Positions 63,701 through 64,000 of a DNA stretch of 64,000 nt are shown piece after piece. The stretch is from Kaistia defluvii (GTDB lineage Bacteria; Pseudomonadota; Alphaproteobacteria; Rhizobiales; Kaistiaceae). The position numbers and the translations under genes were made by a program. Location: contig NZ_JBEPSM010000001.1 in NCBI RefSeq assembly GCF_040548815.1, forward strand, positions 930,001 through 994,000. The letters run 5' to 3'. Numbering within the stretch: position 1 is the stretch's first letter; every line of letters starts with the position of its first letter. The notes under the pieces were generated by a model. The model saw only the letters and a list, made by a program, of their open reading frames with translations. It was not told the origin of the DNA and did not search any database.

Positions 63701-64000
63701 TCAGCCGCGCGGAGCGTTCATCGGAATTTCCTGCGGCGAATTGCCGGGTAATTCCTGCGGCACCGGCTGGATGTCGGGCGGGGTCGGGCTCGGCGGGGGC
63801 TGAGGCTGCGGATCATGCATTGGCGGCATGGGCTGCGGCGGCGCCGGATTGGGCACATCGGGATTGCCCGGAAGTTCCTGCGGCGGGATCGGAGGAATAT
63901 CCGGTCCGGGCTGAGGCTGGTCGGGCTGCGGGCTCGGGTCGTGCACCGGGGGCGCCGGCTGGAGCTGACCCGGATCGGGCACGTCGGGTCCCGGCGTGGC
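63701..64000 (-). CDS. Proline-rich repeat protein, N-terminus beyond the window
   Basis: The visible 99 residues are a C-terminus with a frame open to the window edge. It is about 40 percent proline, with units such as PQELPGN (three similar copies, one as QEIPMN-like end), HDPxPQP (two) and PDVPNP-like parts. No domain can be named. It might be a surface or periplasm-spanning segment, but the main body is not visible. It ends about 30 bases before waaF. Confidence 0.65.
   Translation of the reverse strand, partial: ATPGPDVPDPGQLQPAPPVHDPSPQPDQPQPGPDIPPIPPQELPGNPDVPNPAPPQPMPPMHDPQPQPPPSPTPPDIQPVPQELPGNSPQEIPMNAPRG

Overview
The window is 64 kb of GC-rich bacterial chromosome. Gene content points to an alphaproteobacterium of the Hyphomicrobiales (Rhizobiales). 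Supporting signs are an LdtR-type MarR regulator next to a DUF6163 membrane gene and an L,D-transpeptidase, a glyA-nrdR-ribD-ribE-ribH-nusB-thiL operon, a ubiquinol-cytochrome c chaperone/DUF177/plsX/fabH/ihfA/MerR block opposite bamE, an Omp25/Omp31-type barrel, DUF2842, and a K+-independent H+-pyrophosphatase. No phage, insertion sequence, CRISPR array or rRNA was seen. Nearly everything reads as native chromosome, and family or genus cannot be fixed from sequence alone.

Layout. 1-7.1 kb: the end of an Atm1-type exporter, phosphatidylserine/phosphatidylethanolamine synthesis (psd-pssA), a PuuE-type allantoinase and parC. The gaps carry inverted pairs of short palindromic repeats. 7.1-13.6 kb (minus strand): leucyl/arginyl-tRNA-protein transferase, an RDD protein, threonine dehydratase, an odd LivH-type permease with a lipoprotein-like N-terminus, hemB and a CNNM/CorC-type CBS protein. 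13.9-17.7 kb: 3-hydroxyisobutyryl-CoA hydrolase, DUF6163, ldtR and an L,D-transpeptidase (cell-wall remodelling). 17.9-24.9 kb: the glyA-to-thiL operon (one-carbon, riboflavin, antitermination and thiamine genes) plus an MFS transporter. 25-33 kb: hppA, bamE, bc1 chaperone, DUF177, plsX-fabH (lipid and fatty acid initiation), ihfA, a MerR protein and tRNA-Pro(GGG). 33.5-35.5 kb: an outer-membrane barrel and a Nudix hydrolase around a gene-poor, lower-GC gap.

35.5-43 kb is an accessory catabolic island. It has a divergent RpiR regulator, a nitrate/taurine-type ABC importer, a VOC-like protein, an SDR dehydrogenase and two Gfo/Idh/MocA oxidoreductases. A substrate cannot be named, but regulator, importer and redox enzymes look like one inducible system. 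43.1-54.6 kb, apart from a methyltransferase and an AraC/VOC pair, is a polysaccharide locus: priming glycosyltransferase, Wzy/O-antigen-ligase-like protein, GT4, outer-membrane export lipoprotein, Wzz/GumC-type co-polymerase with a broken kinase domain, CelD-type acyltransferase and NodB-type deacetylase. This gene mix resembles holdfast or unipolar-polysaccharide loci.

54.5-64 kb holds DUF2842, heme A synthase, a M24 peptidase and a lipopolysaccharide-core heptose block (waaC; hldD-gmhB-hldE; waaF) with an AGE-family epimerase inside it. The window ends in a proline-rich repeat protein that runs off the edge.

The most notable observations are a RibD whose deaminase half has lost both zinc-ligand cysteines, the polysaccharide co-polymerase with no Walker A lysine, the fused LivH-type permease, the RpiR-controlled island, and the gene-poor gap at 34.2-35.0 kb.
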